64,000 nucleotides of DNA from contig NZ_MTQF01000005.1 in the NCBI RefSeq assembly GCF_001975985.1, positions 411,261 through 475,260 of the forward strand, written 5' to 3'. Under the pieces are notes generated by a model, which was given only the letters and a program-made list of their open reading frames with translations, was not told where the DNA came from and searched no databases. Origin of the DNA: [Flexibacter] sp. ATCC 35103 (GTDB lineage: Bacteria > Bacteroidota > Bacteroidia > Flavobacteriales > Flavobacteriaceae). The translations under genes were made by a program, and so were the position numbers. Numbering within the stretch: position 1 is the first letter of the stretch; each line of letters starts with the position of its first letter. This document shows positions 1-8,281 of the stretch, piece by piece.

Positions 1-19
1 TCGAGCCTCGTCTTTCGCT
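1..19 (+). tRNA. 3' end of a tRNA, probably tRNA-Gly (partial)
   Basis: The first bases read as a T-loop remainder (TCGAGC), the 3' half of the T-stem (CTCGT), a seven-base acceptor strand (CTTTCGC) and a T discriminator. The piece resembles the 3' end of Bacteroidota tRNA-Gly(GCC) from memory. The anticodon lies outside the window, so the amino acid is inferred. A terminator follows directly. Confidence 0.55.
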
Positions 20-23
20 CTTC

Positions 24-58
24 AAAATCCTCAAACAATTTGTTTGGGGATTTTTTTT
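24..58 (+). terminator. Rho-independent terminator after the tRNA
   Basis: A near-perfect hairpin (AAAATCCTCAAACAA paired with TTGTTTGGGGATTTT) ends in a run of T. It would stop transcription of the tRNA that enters from the left edge. Confidence 0.8.
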
Positions 59-75
59 GTCTTTATATTTTTGAA

Positions 76-132
76 CCATTAAGATATTAAAAAAAATAAG
101 TTCAATCCTTAATAAACTTAATATCTTAATGG
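76..132. repeat. 15-bp inverted repeat downstream of pepE
   Basis: CCATTAAGATATTAA (76-90) is an exact reverse complement of bases 118-132, with a 27-base AT-rich loop. It lies ten bases past the pepE stop codon. There is no T-run after the hairpin on the minus strand, so it is a weak terminator candidate or a 3'-end structure. The core CATTAAGATATT recurs at about 964-975. Confidence 0.6.
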
Positions 133-141
133 TAAGAAAAA

Positions 142-849
142 TTATTTTAGATTGCTTAAATCGCTTTCTGTTTCTAATTCTTTTGGGGCTTCGTTTTGTA
201 AAAATAAACGAGCAGATAGGCTTCCTTTTAGCGTGATTTTTTCTCCTTTTACTTCAAGCCAGCTTCCTTCTCTTAGTCCTAAAACAGGAATAGCATTAAA
301 GGCATGAAATTCCTTAATTCTGGTTTCTCGTGTTTCTCCCATATGTTTAGATTGTGTGTCAGGATCTAAATAATGAGGATTTAAATTAAAAGGAATTAAT
401 CCTAATGTCTGAAAACTTGGCGGGTAAATAATAGGCATATCGTTTGTGGTTTGCATCGATAAACCGCAAATATTGCTGCCGGCGCTGGTTCCTAAATAAG
501 GAGTTCCGTTTTTTACCGTTTCTGCAAGAACTTGCATGATATTGTGTTTGTATAATTGGGTAACCAATAAAAAAGTATTTCCTCCTCCGGTAAATATTCC
601 TTCGGCATTTTTTATGGCATTTTCTGCATTGTCAAATTCATGAATTCCCTTTACAGAAATGTTTATTGATGCAAATGCCTGTGCAACTTTCTTGGTGTAC
701 TCATCGTGCGAAATACCACTTGGTCTTGCAAACGGAATAAATAAAATACTTTTGCAGTTTTTAAAATGCGATTGTAAAGTAGGTAGTAGGTATTCTAAAT
801 AGCTGCCTTCGTGTAATGTAGATGTGCTGGCAATAATAATGCTTTTCAT
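142..849 (-). CDS. pepE: Dipeptidase E (peptidase family S51)
   Basis: This is a cytoplasmic serine peptidase that splits N-terminal aspartyl dipeptides. At 235 residues it matches the usual family length of about 230. The nucleophile elbow GTSAGSN is at 120-126 (Ser122), with His159 in NPHY and Glu194 in LREGS. The spacing equals the Ser120-His157-Glu192 triad described for the Salmonella enzyme. There is no signal peptide. The gene is transcribed away from the paralogue cluster at 1014 and stands alone. The start is the ATG at 849, since the protein begins in the typical beta strand (KSIIIAST). Confidence 0.9.
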   Translation of the reverse strand: MKSIIIASTSTLHEGSYLEYLLPTLQSHFKNCKSILFIPFARPSGISHDEYTKKVAQAFASINISVKGIHEFDNAENAIKNAEGIFTGGGNTFLLVTQLYKHNIMQVLAETVKNGTPYLGTSAGSNICGLSMQTTNDMPIIYPPSFQTLGLIPFNLNPHYLDPDTQSKHMGETRETRIKEFHAFNAIPVLGLREGSWLEVKGEKITLKGSLSARLFLQNEAPKELETESDLSNLK

Positions 850-883
850 AAAAAAATAACTCAGATTGTTTAGGTTAAAGATA

Positions 884-924
884 TTAAAAACTCTTTTTTT
901 GCGATGCGCAAATGAGTTTTAATT
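884..924. promoter_or_regulatory. Compound palindrome in a divergent intergenic region
   Basis: An outer stem (ATTAAAAACTC with GAGTTTTAAT) encloses a perfect inner palindrome, TTTGCG-ATG-CGCAAA (898-912). It lies between pepE (minus) and the 1014 gene (plus), so it could be an operator for either or a cruciform-type structure. No known regulator site is recognised. Confidence 0.4.
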
Positions 925-1013
925 AACATATTTTTACCAAGTCCTTAATACTAAATTTGGAGTGCATTAAGATATTTTTACACTTTTAAGAATAAATCTA
1001 ATTTTTTGCTACT

Positions 1014-1781
1014 TTGACTACTAAAATTTTATGTTTTTTGATTGTTGTTTTGAGTCAAAACGGCTGGTCACAAAATCAGGACAGTTCTATTATAAACGGA
1101 CGAATTGTTTCCGGTGCTTCTGATTTAGAAGGGGTGTATGTTGTAAATGCTCAAACCGAAGTTATGACAACAACAGATGCTTCAGGAGCTTTTTCGATTA
1201 CTGCAAAACCAGGGGAAATGCTTGTTTTTTCGTCGATACAATTCAAGGAAAATAGGGTTTTGCTGACACCTGAAAATTTTTCAGACATTAATTTTACCGT
1301 AAAACTTACTATGGTTATGCATCAATTGCAGGAAGTTGTGGTTAGAAATTATAGCGGAATCAATGCTGTTTCTTTGGGAATTATCCCTGGTGATCAAAAA
1401 ACGTATACAGAGGCCGAGAGAAAATTGCATACAGCTACGGCGTTAAACGCAACGGCAAATGCTGGTACAATGGCTGGAGGTTCAATTTCTGCAGATCCTT
1501 TATTGAATTTTTTCTCAGGTCGTACAGCAATGCTTAAAAAAGAAGTTGCTGTTGAGAAAAAAGAGTTTTTTATGAAGCTTTTAGAGCGTATGTTTACGCT
1601 CGAGCATTTTATTGACCGATTAAAAATTCCGGCAGAATATGTAAAAGGATTTGAATATTATGCAGTCGAAAATGATAAATTCACAGTGATTTTGAATTCT
1701 AAAAATAAAACATCTACAGAGTTTTTATTAGGAGAATTGGCTGTTAAATATAAAGAAATACTAGCAAGTGAGAATAAATAA
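1014..1781 (+). CDS. Carboxypeptidase-regulatory-like domain protein, paralogue 1
   Basis: This is an exported protein of unknown role. A hydrophobic signal segment (about residues 4-19) precedes a beta-sandwich of the CarboxypepD_reg-like type (about 26-110), recognisable from INGRIVSGASDLEGVYVVN and a DASGAFSI turn. The C-terminal half carries the segment GRTAMLKKEV, shared with the next gene. The frame has no ATG near the signal peptide; TTG at 1014 gives a sensible signal sequence, so that start is probable but not certain. Its stop overlaps the start of the next paralogue by 14 bases. This looks like the first gene of a unit that ends with the M1 peptidase. Confidence 0.75.
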   Translation: MTTKILCFLIVVLSQNGWSQNQDSSIINGRIVSGASDLEGVYVVNAQTEVMTTTDASGAFSITAKPGEMLVFSSIQFKENRVLLTPENFSDINFTVKLTMVMHQLQEVVVRNYSGINAVSLGIIPGDQKTYTEAERKLHTATALNATANAGTMAGGSISADPLLNFFSGRTAMLKKEVAVEKKEFFMKLLERMFTLEHFIDRLKIPAEYVKGFEYYAVENDKFTVILNSKNKTSTEFLLGELAVKYKEILASENK

Positions 1782-2496
1782 CATTTTACATATTATATTT
1801 TTTTTATTGATTGTTCAGTTTGGTTTTGGACAAAAAACTCTCTACAAAGAAATTTCAGGACAAATATTTGAAGAATCATCGAATGTTGAAGGAGTAAATA
1901 TTATTAATAATACTACCCAGGTTACCGCCGTTTCTGATGCAGGCGGAATGTTTTCTATTGTTGTAAAAGAAGGAGATGTTTTGGTTTTTTCAGCCGTTAA
2001 TCTGGATCCGGTCAAACGCCGCATTACAGCCGAAGATTTAAATGTGAGTTCTATTGTAGTCAAAATGACCGCTAAAGAGGTGGAATTGAAAGAAGTAATT
2101 GTAAATGAAAATGCGAATGTTACAGCTGAAAATTTAGGAATTATCCCATATGGTCAAAAAAAATATACTCCAGCAGAAAGAAAAGTATATACAGCAACTT
2201 CAACCTCTGTAGATAAGTTACTTAATAAAATTTCCGGACGAACCGCAATGCTTAAAAAAGAGGTGAATGTCGAGAAAAAAGAGATGCTTTTTAGAAAAAT
2301 AGAATACCTTTTTGATGAGAATTATTATACAGAAAGATTGAAAATTCCTGCGGAAGATATCAAAGGATTTCAATTATATTGTGTAGATGATGCCGAATTT
2401 GCTGTATCTTTGGATACTAAGAACAAAACAATGAGTATGTTTTTAATCACAGATTTAGCACGAAAATATTTAACAATTCTCGAAAATGAAAAATAA
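1768..2496 (+). CDS. Carboxypeptidase-regulatory-like domain protein, paralogue 2
   Basis: This 242-residue exported protein is clearly a paralogue of its upstream neighbour. It has the same order: signal peptide (about 5-22), beta-sandwich (about 27-112), a linker with LGIIPYGQKKYTPAERK, then GRTAMLKKEVNVEKKEM and a helical tail. A GTG at 1768, inside the previous gene's last codons, gives the signal peptide. The end overlaps the next gene by 11 bases, so the genes are translationally coupled. The function is unknown; a periplasmic or outer-membrane location is inferred from the signal peptide. Confidence 0.75.
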   Translation: MRINNILHIIFFLLIVQFGFGQKTLYKEISGQIFEESSNVEGVNIINNTTQVTAVSDAGGMFSIVVKEGDVLVFSAVNLDPVKRRITAEDLNVSSIVVKMTAKEVELKEVIVNENANVTAENLGIIPYGQKKYTPAERKVYTATSTSVDKLLNKISGRTAMLKKEVNVEKKEMLFRKIEYLFDENYYTERLKIPAEDIKGFQLYCVDDAEFAVSLDTKNKTMSMFLITDLARKYLTILENEK

Positions 2497-3238
2497 ACTA
2501 GGAATACTCGTTGTATGCTTAATTTGCCAGGTTGTACTTGGGCAAAATTCAAGAAAGCCGTTACATGGTCAGGCAGTTAATAATACTTTAGCAATCGAAA
2601 GCGGTTATGTAATGAATATAAATGCCAATGTGAGGACCTTTATTGGTACAAACGGATTGTTTGATATTATGGCAAGACCTAAAGATACTTTGTTATTTAC
2701 AGGATTAGCATTTCAATCAAAGAAAATTATTTTAACAGAGAAAGATTGCGCAGAAGTTCTTTTTTCAGTGCCTCTTAATTTGGTAAGCAATGAGCTTAAA
2801 GAAGTTTTGGTTCATAAGGATCTTAAAGTGAAATCACTTAGTGGCGGATCGCAAAAAATTGTAGATATGCAGTTTGAAGACGATAAGCAATCTACAGCAA
2901 AAAATACGGTAATGTATTCTGATCAGACCATTAAATACGGAACTGATTTTGTTCGAATTTTTAAAGATGTTAAAAAACTTCTTTCTAAAAATGATGAGGT
3001 AAAAGAAGAGGTTATATCAGATATGGCTTTTATAGAATATTCCAGAGCAAATTTTCAACCCGATTTTTTTACGAAAACATTAGGGCTGAAAGAAGATGAA
3101 ATTGAATTGTTCCTGATGTATTGCTCCAATGACCCGGAATCAAAAAGACATCTTGATCCTGATCAAAAATTTGAATTAATGGATTTCCTGATTACTAAAA
3201 ATAAGGAATTCAAAAAAGTGAATGTTTCTGCAAAATGA
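2486..3238 (+). CDS. Carboxypeptidase-regulatory-like domain protein, paralogue 3 (diverged)
   Basis: A third, more diverged member of the tandem family (250 residues). It keeps the signal peptide (about 4-19, ending in VVLGQ) and the regulatory-like beta-sandwich (about 25-110). It lacks the GRTAMLKKEV segment of the two preceding paralogues, and its C-terminal half is more charged. It starts with ATG inside the end of paralogue 2, and its stop TGA shares bases with the ATG of the DUF6702-type gene (ATGA). The function is unknown. Confidence 0.7.
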   Translation: MKNKLGILVVCLICQVVLGQNSRKPLHGQAVNNTLAIESGYVMNINANVRTFIGTNGLFDIMARPKDTLLFTGLAFQSKKIILTEKDCAEVLFSVPLNLVSNELKEVLVHKDLKVKSLSGGSQKIVDMQFEDDKQSTAKNTVMYSDQTIKYGTDFVRIFKDVKKLLSKNDEVKEEVISDMAFIEYSRANFQPDFFTKTLGLKEDEIELFLMYCSNDPESKRHLDPDQKFELMDFLITKNKEFKKVNVSAK

Positions 3239-3741
3239 AAAATAGAGTAATCTATCCTTTAATTGCGATATTATTTTTATCGCTTTCTTCTTTTTCATTC
3301 CATAAATTTTATATGGGAATTTTTCAGGTCAATTATGCGGCCGAAAAGAAAATGATTCAAATTACTTCCCGAATTTTTATCGATGATTTGAATAACGGGA
3401 TGGAAAAGAAGTATCATCAAAAAACTTTCGTTGGTACCGATAAAGAAACACAAGCTGATATTGATTTATTGAAGAAATATCTGTCTGAGAATTTTACTAT
3501 AAAAATAAATGGTCAGTCTAAACCCATTACTTTTTTATCTAAAGAAGTAGAAGCCGGTGATGTTTTAGTTTGTTATTCCCGAATAAATAATATCGAGAAA
3601 TTTAAAACAATCGAAATCTCAAATACGGTTTTAGTTGATTGGAATGCTGAACAGCAAAACATTACACATATTTCAGCATTTGGTGTTAAAAAGAGTGTTC
3701 TCTTTACAGAATCTTCAAGGAAAGAAGTGTTAAAGTATTAA
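3235..3741 (+). CDS. DUF6702-type exported protein
   Basis: A 168-residue protein with a signal segment (about 5-22) and a compact, all-beta-looking body. The pattern HKFYMGIFQVNYAAEKKMIQI near the start and a later IEISNTVLVD resemble a flavobacterial family I know as DUF6702. No catalytic motif is visible. In related genomes such genes sit next to M1 peptidases, as here, where the peptidase follows after 66 bases. The start overlaps the previous stop by four bases (ATGA). Confidence 0.6.
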   Translation: MKNRVIYPLIAILFLSLSSFSFHKFYMGIFQVNYAAEKKMIQITSRIFIDDLNNGMEKKYHQKTFVGTDKETQADIDLLKKYLSENFTIKINGQSKPITFLSKEVEAGDVLVCYSRINNIEKFKTIEISNTVLVDWNAEQQNITHISAFGVKKSVLFTESSRKEVLKY

Positions 3742-3807
3742 ATATTATATAAGATTGTTATTTTAATTATTATTTTCACAGCCTGACAAAATTACTATTA
3801 AAAATTT

Positions 3808-6045
3808 ATGAAAAAACTTTCATTATTATTGATTTTTCCTGCAATCTTAATCGCTCAGGAGAAAACAGTTGCCCCAAAACAACAAGGGAAGTACGATACA
3901 AACAAATTTAGCCAAATGTATGATTTGCTGGCAACACCTAATATGTTTCGTACAGCATCTGGAGCTCCGGGACCAGCGTATTATCAACAACAGGCAGATT
4001 ATAAAATCGATATTGAATTAGATGATAAAAATTCAAAAATAAATGGTTCTGAAGTTATTACATATTCTAATAATTCACCGGATAGTTTAGAATATTTATG
4101 GATTCAGTTAGACCAAAATCAAGCTAAAGCAAAAACGCAGACATCACTGGCAGAAAGCGAAAAAATCAATCCCGTTTTACCTCTTGATGGTTTCTCAAGT
4201 AAATATCTAAAGAAGGATCTTGAGCGTGGTTTTAATATTGAACAAGTAAAAGACGCAAAAGGAAATTCAATGTCATATACCATCAACGAAACCATGATGC
4301 GTATCAATTTGGTAACTCCGTTAAAACCGGGTGAAAAAATTTCACTGGCTATAAAATGGTGGTATAATGTTAATAATTACAGAAAAGAAGGCGGACGTTC
4401 AGGTTATGAATTGTTCGAGAAAGACGGAAATAAATTATATGTAATCGCTCAGTTTTACCCAAGAATGGCTGTATACAATGATGTCGAAGGCTGGCAGAAT
4501 ATGCAGTTCTGGGGAAGTGGGGAATTTGCATTGCCTTTTGGTAATTTTGATGTAAATATTACCGTTCCTGCAGATCACGTAATTGATGCTACAGGAGAAT
4601 TAACAAACAGAAGCGAAGTTTTTACACCAGAACAGGTAAAACGTTACGAACAAGCTCAAAAATCATTTGATAAGCCTGTTGTAATTGTAACGCAAGCCGA
4701 GGCAGAAGCTGCAGAAAAAGGTTTCTCTGAAAAGAAAAAAACATGGAAATTCAGTGCGAAAAATGTACGTGATTTCGGAATTGCTTCTTCAAGAAAATTC
4801 ATTTATGATGCAATGGCCGTAAAAATTGGCAACAGAGTAGTTATGGCTGAATCTGTTTATCCAAAAGAAGCAAATCCGCTTTGGGGAGAAACATCAACAA
4901 TGGTTGTAGCACATACTTTAAAAAGCTATTCCTCTCATACATTCGATTATCCTTATCCAAAAGCAGTATCAGTTTCTGCAGAAGATCAAGGAATGGAATA
5001 TCCTATGATTTGTTGGAATTTTGGTCGCCCGGACGAAAATGGAGTTACCAGTAAAGAAGTTAAAAACGGAATGATTGGTGTTGTAATTCATGAAGTAGGA
5101 CACACTTTTTTTCCAATGATTGTAAACTCTGATGAGCGTCAATGGACCTGGATGGATGAAGGATTAAACTCGTTTTTAGAATATTTGGCAGAACAGGAAT
5201 TAGATCCAAACTTTCCTTCAAGACGTGGTCCTGCAAAAAATATAGTTCCTTATATGAGCGGAGATCAAAAGTTTTTAGAGCCAATTATGTCAAACTCTGA
5301 AACAATCCACCAATTTGGAAATAATGCTTACGGAAAACCTGCTACAGGACTTAATATTTTGAGAGAAGTAGTAATGGGAAGAGAATTGTTTGATTATGCT
5401 TTTAAAACATACGCAAACAGATGGAAATTTAAACATCCAACACCTGAAGATTTCTTTAGAACGATGGAAGATGCTTCTGCTGTAGATTTAGACTGGTTTT
5501 TTAGAGGATGGTTTTATTCAACTGATTTTGTAGATATTGGTATCAAAGATGTAAAACAATATTATGTTTCTGAAACTCCAACAACAGATATTAAAGATGT
5601 AAAAGTGAAAAAAGGACGTTTTGGTGTTGAGAAAGGGCCATTCGTTTATTTAGTTGCCGGAGATAATGCTGAGGTAAGTTCATCAAACAAAAAAGCCTTA
5701 AAAATAGAAGATATAAAACCTTTGGCTGATTATATAAGAGAGACTTTTACAGCTGAGGAAAAAGCAGAATTAAAAGCGCCTAAATATTTCTATGAAGTAG
5801 AGTTTAATAAGCCAGGCGGAATGATAATGCCAATTCTTGTTGAAATTACCTATGAAGACGGAACAAAAGACAACTATCAATATCCGGCTCAAATCTGGAG
5901 AAAAAGCAATGAATCTGCGAAGAAAGTTTATGCAACTTCAAAAGCGATAAAAAGCATTCAGATAGATCCAAAATTAATGACTGCTGATATTGATGTAACA
6001 AATAATTCATGGCCAAAAGTTGAACAAAAATCAAAATTTGACTAA
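3808..6045 (+). CDS. M1 family zinc metallopeptidase, exported
   Basis: This is an aminopeptidase-type metallopeptidase (745 residues) with a short signal peptide (about 1-16). The zinc site HEVGH is at 428-432, and the third ligand Glu451 follows after exactly 18 residues, giving the M1 HExxH-x18-E arrangement. The substrate loop usually written GxMEN appears as GMEY at 395-398. The N-terminal third is the M1 beta-domain, and the C-terminal part after about 600 is a further beta domain. There is no T9SS sorting domain, so a periplasmic location is inferred. It closes the cluster of exported paralogues and is followed by a terminator. The natural substrate is unknown. Confidence 0.9.
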   Translation: MKKLSLLLIFPAILIAQEKTVAPKQQGKYDTNKFSQMYDLLATPNMFRTASGAPGPAYYQQQADYKIDIELDDKNSKINGSEVITYSNNSPDSLEYLWIQLDQNQAKAKTQTSLAESEKINPVLPLDGFSSKYLKKDLERGFNIEQVKDAKGNSMSYTINETMMRINLVTPLKPGEKISLAIKWWYNVNNYRKEGGRSGYELFEKDGNKLYVIAQFYPRMAVYNDVEGWQNMQFWGSGEFALPFGNFDVNITVPADHVIDATGELTNRSEVFTPEQVKRYEQAQKSFDKPVVIVTQAEAEAAEKGFSEKKKTWKFSAKNVRDFGIASSRKFIYDAMAVKIGNRVVMAESVYPKEANPLWGETSTMVVAHTLKSYSSHTFDYPYPKAVSVSAEDQGMEYPMICWNFGRPDENGVTSKEVKNGMIGVVIHEVGHTFFPMIVNSDERQWTWMDEGLNSFLEYLAEQELDPNFPSRRGPAKNIVPYMSGDQKFLEPIMSNSETIHQFGNNAYGKPATGLNILREVVMGRELFDYAFKTYANRWKFKHPTPEDFFRTMEDASAVDLDWFFRGWFYSTDFVDIGIKDVKQYYVSETPTTDIKDVKVKKGRFGVEKGPFVYLVAGDNAEVSSSNKKALKIEDIKPLADYIRETFTAEEKAELKAPKYFYEVEFNKPGGMIMPILVEITYEDGTKDNYQYPAQIWRKSNESAKKVYATSKAIKSIQIDPKLMTADIDVTNNSWPKVEQKSKFD

Positions 6046-6056
6046 AAACAAACACG

Positions 6057-6084
6057 AAAGACTCTGAAAAGAGTCTTTTTTTTT
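6057..6084 (+). terminator. Terminator after the M1 peptidase
   Basis: The stem AAAGACTC/GAGTCTTT with a six-base loop is followed by a run of T, 12 bases past the stop codon. Confidence 0.9.
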
Positions 6085-6119
6085 AAGTAAATTTTAAAAC
6101 TGTGCACTTCAAAATTTAA

Positions 6120-6127
6120 TATCTTTG
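6120..6127 (+). promoter_or_regulatory. -7 box TATCTTTG of the tatA promoter
   Basis: A perfect match to the Bacteroidota -7 consensus TAnnTTTG lies 22 bases before the ATG at 6150. This predicts a 5' leader of about 20 bases. No clear -33 TTG is seen at the usual distance. Confidence 0.65.
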
Positions 6128-6149
6128 TTGTCACACAAAAATAAAAGAT

Positions 6150-6500
6150 ATGTTTGGTATAGGAGGAGGAGAATTAGTTTTTATACTGTTTATAGTACTA
6201 ATGCTTTTTGGCTCAGATAAAGTGCCTGAAATTGCCCGTACAATGGGAAAAGCTATGGCACAATTAAAAAATGCGACCAATGATATTAAAAGTGAAATTC
6301 AGAAAGGAGCTGAGGCCAATGGTCTTGACACAAGATCCCTGACAGATATCACGGGTAATATCAATGCGCAAATAAATGATGCAAAAGCAAACTTATTAAG
6401 TGATTCAACTAATAATATATTAGGAGATACAGCTACAGAAATAGATAAGGTAAAAGAAGATATTGATTCTATCTCAGGACCTGTAAAACGCCAACTATAA
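6150..6500 (+). CDS. tatA: TatA/TatB-type twin-arginine translocase subunit
   Basis: This is a small membrane protein of the Tat pathway, which exports folded proteins. It has one N-terminal membrane helix (about 6-20), the FG hinge in LMLFGSDKVPEI, and an amphipathic helix (about 24-50), followed by a charged, probably disordered tail. At 116 residues it is longer than a minimal TatA, so it could act as TatA or TatB; tatC is not in the window. The stop TAA shares its last A with the ATG of the PAP2 gene, so the two are coupled. Confidence 0.85.
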   Translation: MFGIGGGELVFILFIVLMLFGSDKVPEIARTMGKAMAQLKNATNDIKSEIQKGAEANGLDTRSLTDITGNINAQINDAKANLLSDSTNNILGDTATEIDKVKEDIDSISGPVKRQL

Positions 6501-7063
6501 TGCTTGAAAAAATACTAGAATTAGATACCAGATTATTGGTATATTTAAACAGTTTAGGATCTGAAACCTACGATAAATTTTGGCTCTTTATTACCAATCA
6601 ATTGTATTGGACTCCATTTTTTTTATTCTTATTTTATCTTATTTATAAAAAAATAGGAGGAAAACAAACCTTGTATTTACTGCTTTTTATTGCGATTCTT
6701 ATTGCTTTTACAGATCAGACAACAAATTTGTTTAAACATACTTTTCAGCGTTTGCGTCCTTGTAATAACCCTGAAATAAATTCTATTATTCGTGTTGTTC
6801 AAGTCAGACAATCTTATAGTTTTTTCTCCGGACATGCAGCTAATACAATGGCAGTAGCAACTTTTTTGTTCCTGATTCTAAAACGCCATTTCAAGTATTT
6901 GGGATTCTTGTTTTTATGGCCGTTAATTTTCGCCTACAGCAGGATTTATCTGGGATTGCATTATCCGGGAGATATCCTTACGGGGTATTTCTTCGGAGCT
7001 CTTTTTGGATCATTATTGTATTTGGTATATCGAAAATTAAAACCCCAATATTTCCCGGGATAA
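6500..7063 (+). CDS. PAP2-family membrane phosphatase
   Basis: This is an integral membrane lipid phosphatase of the PAP2 family (187 residues, five or six helices). All three signature motifs are present: K79-x6-R86-P87, S110-G-H112, and S147-R148 through H154 to D158. The probable substrate is undecaprenyl pyrophosphate or a phospholipid phosphate; the sequence does not decide which. It overlaps tatA by one base (TAATG). A 465-base, repeat-rich spacer follows with no obvious forward terminator. Confidence 0.88.
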   Translation: MLEKILELDTRLLVYLNSLGSETYDKFWLFITNQLYWTPFFLFLFYLIYKKIGGKQTLYLLLFIAILIAFTDQTTNLFKHTFQRLRPCNNPEINSIIRVVQVRQSYSFFSGHAANTMAVATFLFLILKRHFKYLGFLFLWPLIFAYSRIYLGLHYPGDILTGYFFGALFGSLLYLVYRKLKPQYFPG

Positions 7064-7234
7064 TTTTCAGGAGCTATTTCCGCTCCCGAAGCCTCGGGAC
7101 CGGCACAAAAGGATTTACAATTCTATCCGGGCTAGGATTCCAGGTTTCAAAAGAAAATTAAGATCAAATTATATATCAGTTTTTGAATTACTTCCTGCTT
7201 TAGTTTGAGGATTAAAAATTCAACCTAGTAAAAA

Positions 7235-7273
7235 AGGCTTTAGTCAAAACACATAATGTTTTGGCTAAAGCCT
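7235..7273 (-). terminator. 17-bp hairpin, likely minus-strand terminator
   Basis: AGGCTTTAGTCAAAACA (7235-7251) pairs with 7257-7273 with a single mismatched or wobble pair and a five-base loop. On the minus strand the hairpin is followed by a run of T. It could therefore end transcripts from the O-methyltransferase, although it is about 250 bases beyond that stop codon. Confidence 0.6.
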
Positions 7274-7350
7274 CTTAATATTATCTATTTACGTCCAGCT
7301 AAAGCAGGATGCTATTTAAAATTAATGTTTTTTTATTTTTAGACCAGATT

Positions 7351-7451
7351 TGTCATTTCTAACGAAGAGAGAAAGTACAAGAAATTATGTATAGAATGTG
7401 GTTGCTCTTTGTCGATCAACTAGTGCGATTTCTCTCTCATTCGAAATGACA
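7351..7451. repeat. MITE-like dispersed element with terminal inverted repeats
   Basis: The left end TGTCATTTCTAACGAAGAGA and the right end (read from the other strand, TGTCATTTCGAATGAGAGAG) are imperfect inverted repeats of about 23 bases around a 55-base centre. There is no coding capacity. Similar TGTCATTTCGAACGAAG elements are, from memory, common between genes in Flavobacterium. Confidence 0.55.
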
Positions 7452-7528
7452 GAATTGACTCTAAAGCATTTGGGTAAAAACGAAAAAAAAACTTAGAATC
7501 TTAGTGTCTCAGAAACTTAGAACCTTTT

Positions 7529-8170
7529 TTAAAGCACTCTACTAACTGTTAAACCATCGCGAATTGGTAATAAAACCGTTTCTACTCTTGGATCATTTTT
7601 TAAAAGCAGGTTGTATTCTAAAAGCACTTTTGTACTAACATCATTTGGGTGAACAGGTTCCAGTATTTTTCCGCTCCACAGAACATTATCAGATAAAATG
7701 ATTCCGCCTTTATTCATTTTCGGAACAATCATTTCCCAATAATTAAGGTAATTCTCTTTATCGGCATCAATAAATACCAAGTCAAATTTTACATCCAGAT
7801 TTGGGATTATATCCACTGCTTCGCCTAAATGTTGAAAAATTTGTTTTCCCCAAGGCGATGCATCAAAATATTTACGCTGAAAATCGACGAGTTCCTCTTT
7901 GATATCAATAGTATGTAATTGTCCGTTTTCCTGCATTCCTTCGCACAAGCACAAAGCTGCATAACCGGTATAAGTACCAATTTCAAGAATATTAACCGGG
8001 CGAATTAATTTTGATAACATGCTTAAAACGCGTCCCTGAAAATGCCCGCTTAGCATTCTTGGCAAAAGTATTTTCTGGTAGGTTTCTTTGTTGAGTTTTG
8101 CTAATAATTCCGGTTCGTTTTCAGAATGCTGTTCGATATAATCTTCTAAGTCTTGTGATATAAAATGCAT
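7529..8170 (-). CDS. Class I SAM-dependent O-methyltransferase
   Basis: A catechol-O-methyltransferase-like enzyme (213 residues) that transfers a methyl group from S-adenosylmethionine to a hydroxyl of a small molecule. The SAM-binding motif ILEIGTYTGYAAL, the acidic FDLVFIDADKENY metal-binding region and GGIILSDNVLWSG are all present. The substrate is unknown. I place the start at the ATG at 8170 (MHFISQDLEDYIE). The frame stays open to 8275, but that extension crosses the terminator of the upstream lipoprotein gene and is lysine- and phenylalanine-rich noise. Confidence 0.88.
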   Translation of the reverse strand: MHFISQDLEDYIEQHSENEPELLAKLNKETYQKILLPRMLSGHFQGRVLSMLSKLIRPVNILEIGTYTGYAALCLCEGMQENGQLHTIDIKEELVDFQRKYFDASPWGKQIFQHLGEAVDIIPNLDVKFDLVFIDADKENYLNYWEMIVPKMNKGGIILSDNVLWSGKILEPVHPNDVSTKVLLEYNLLLKNDPRVETVLLPIRDGLTVSRVL

Positions 8171-8230
8171 GTTATGTCTTCTAAATTTTAAAAGCAAAAA
8201 TACAAAAAATATCGCTTCGCTTTTTTGCAT

Positions 8231-8260
8231 AAAAAAACCATTCGTTTTACGGAATGGTTT
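8231..8260 (-). terminator. Terminator of the small lipoprotein gene
   Basis: On the minus strand, AAACCATTC pairs with GAATGGTTT around an eight-base loop and is followed by seven T. It lies 20 bases past the stop at 8282. Confidence 0.85.
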
Positions 8261-8281
8261 AAATTTTGAATTCAAACAGAA

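Larger units (their letters stand above)
7064..7528. other. Repeat-rich intergenic spacer
   Basis: No gene is credible here. The stretch holds, in order, a GC-richer segment (about 7067-7135, CAGGAGCTATTTCCGCTCC through ATCCGGGCTAGG), a hairpin at 7235-7273, a 101-base element with terminal inverted repeats (7351-7451), and a CTTAGAATCTTAGTGTCT-type stretch near 7493. From memory all but the hairpin resemble short sequences scattered between genes in Flavobacterium genomes. A short open frame through the first segment is not a gene. Confidence 0.6.

Noticed and set aside
6916-7161. 81-residue plus-strand frame overlapping the PAP2 gene end
   Set aside because: It is out of frame with the PAP2 motifs and its end passes through a dispersed intergenic repeat.
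8171-8275. Upstream extension of the O-methyltransferase frame (35 extra residues)
   Set aside because: It runs through the lipoprotein terminator and has no family similarity; the ATG at 8170 gives the normal protein start.
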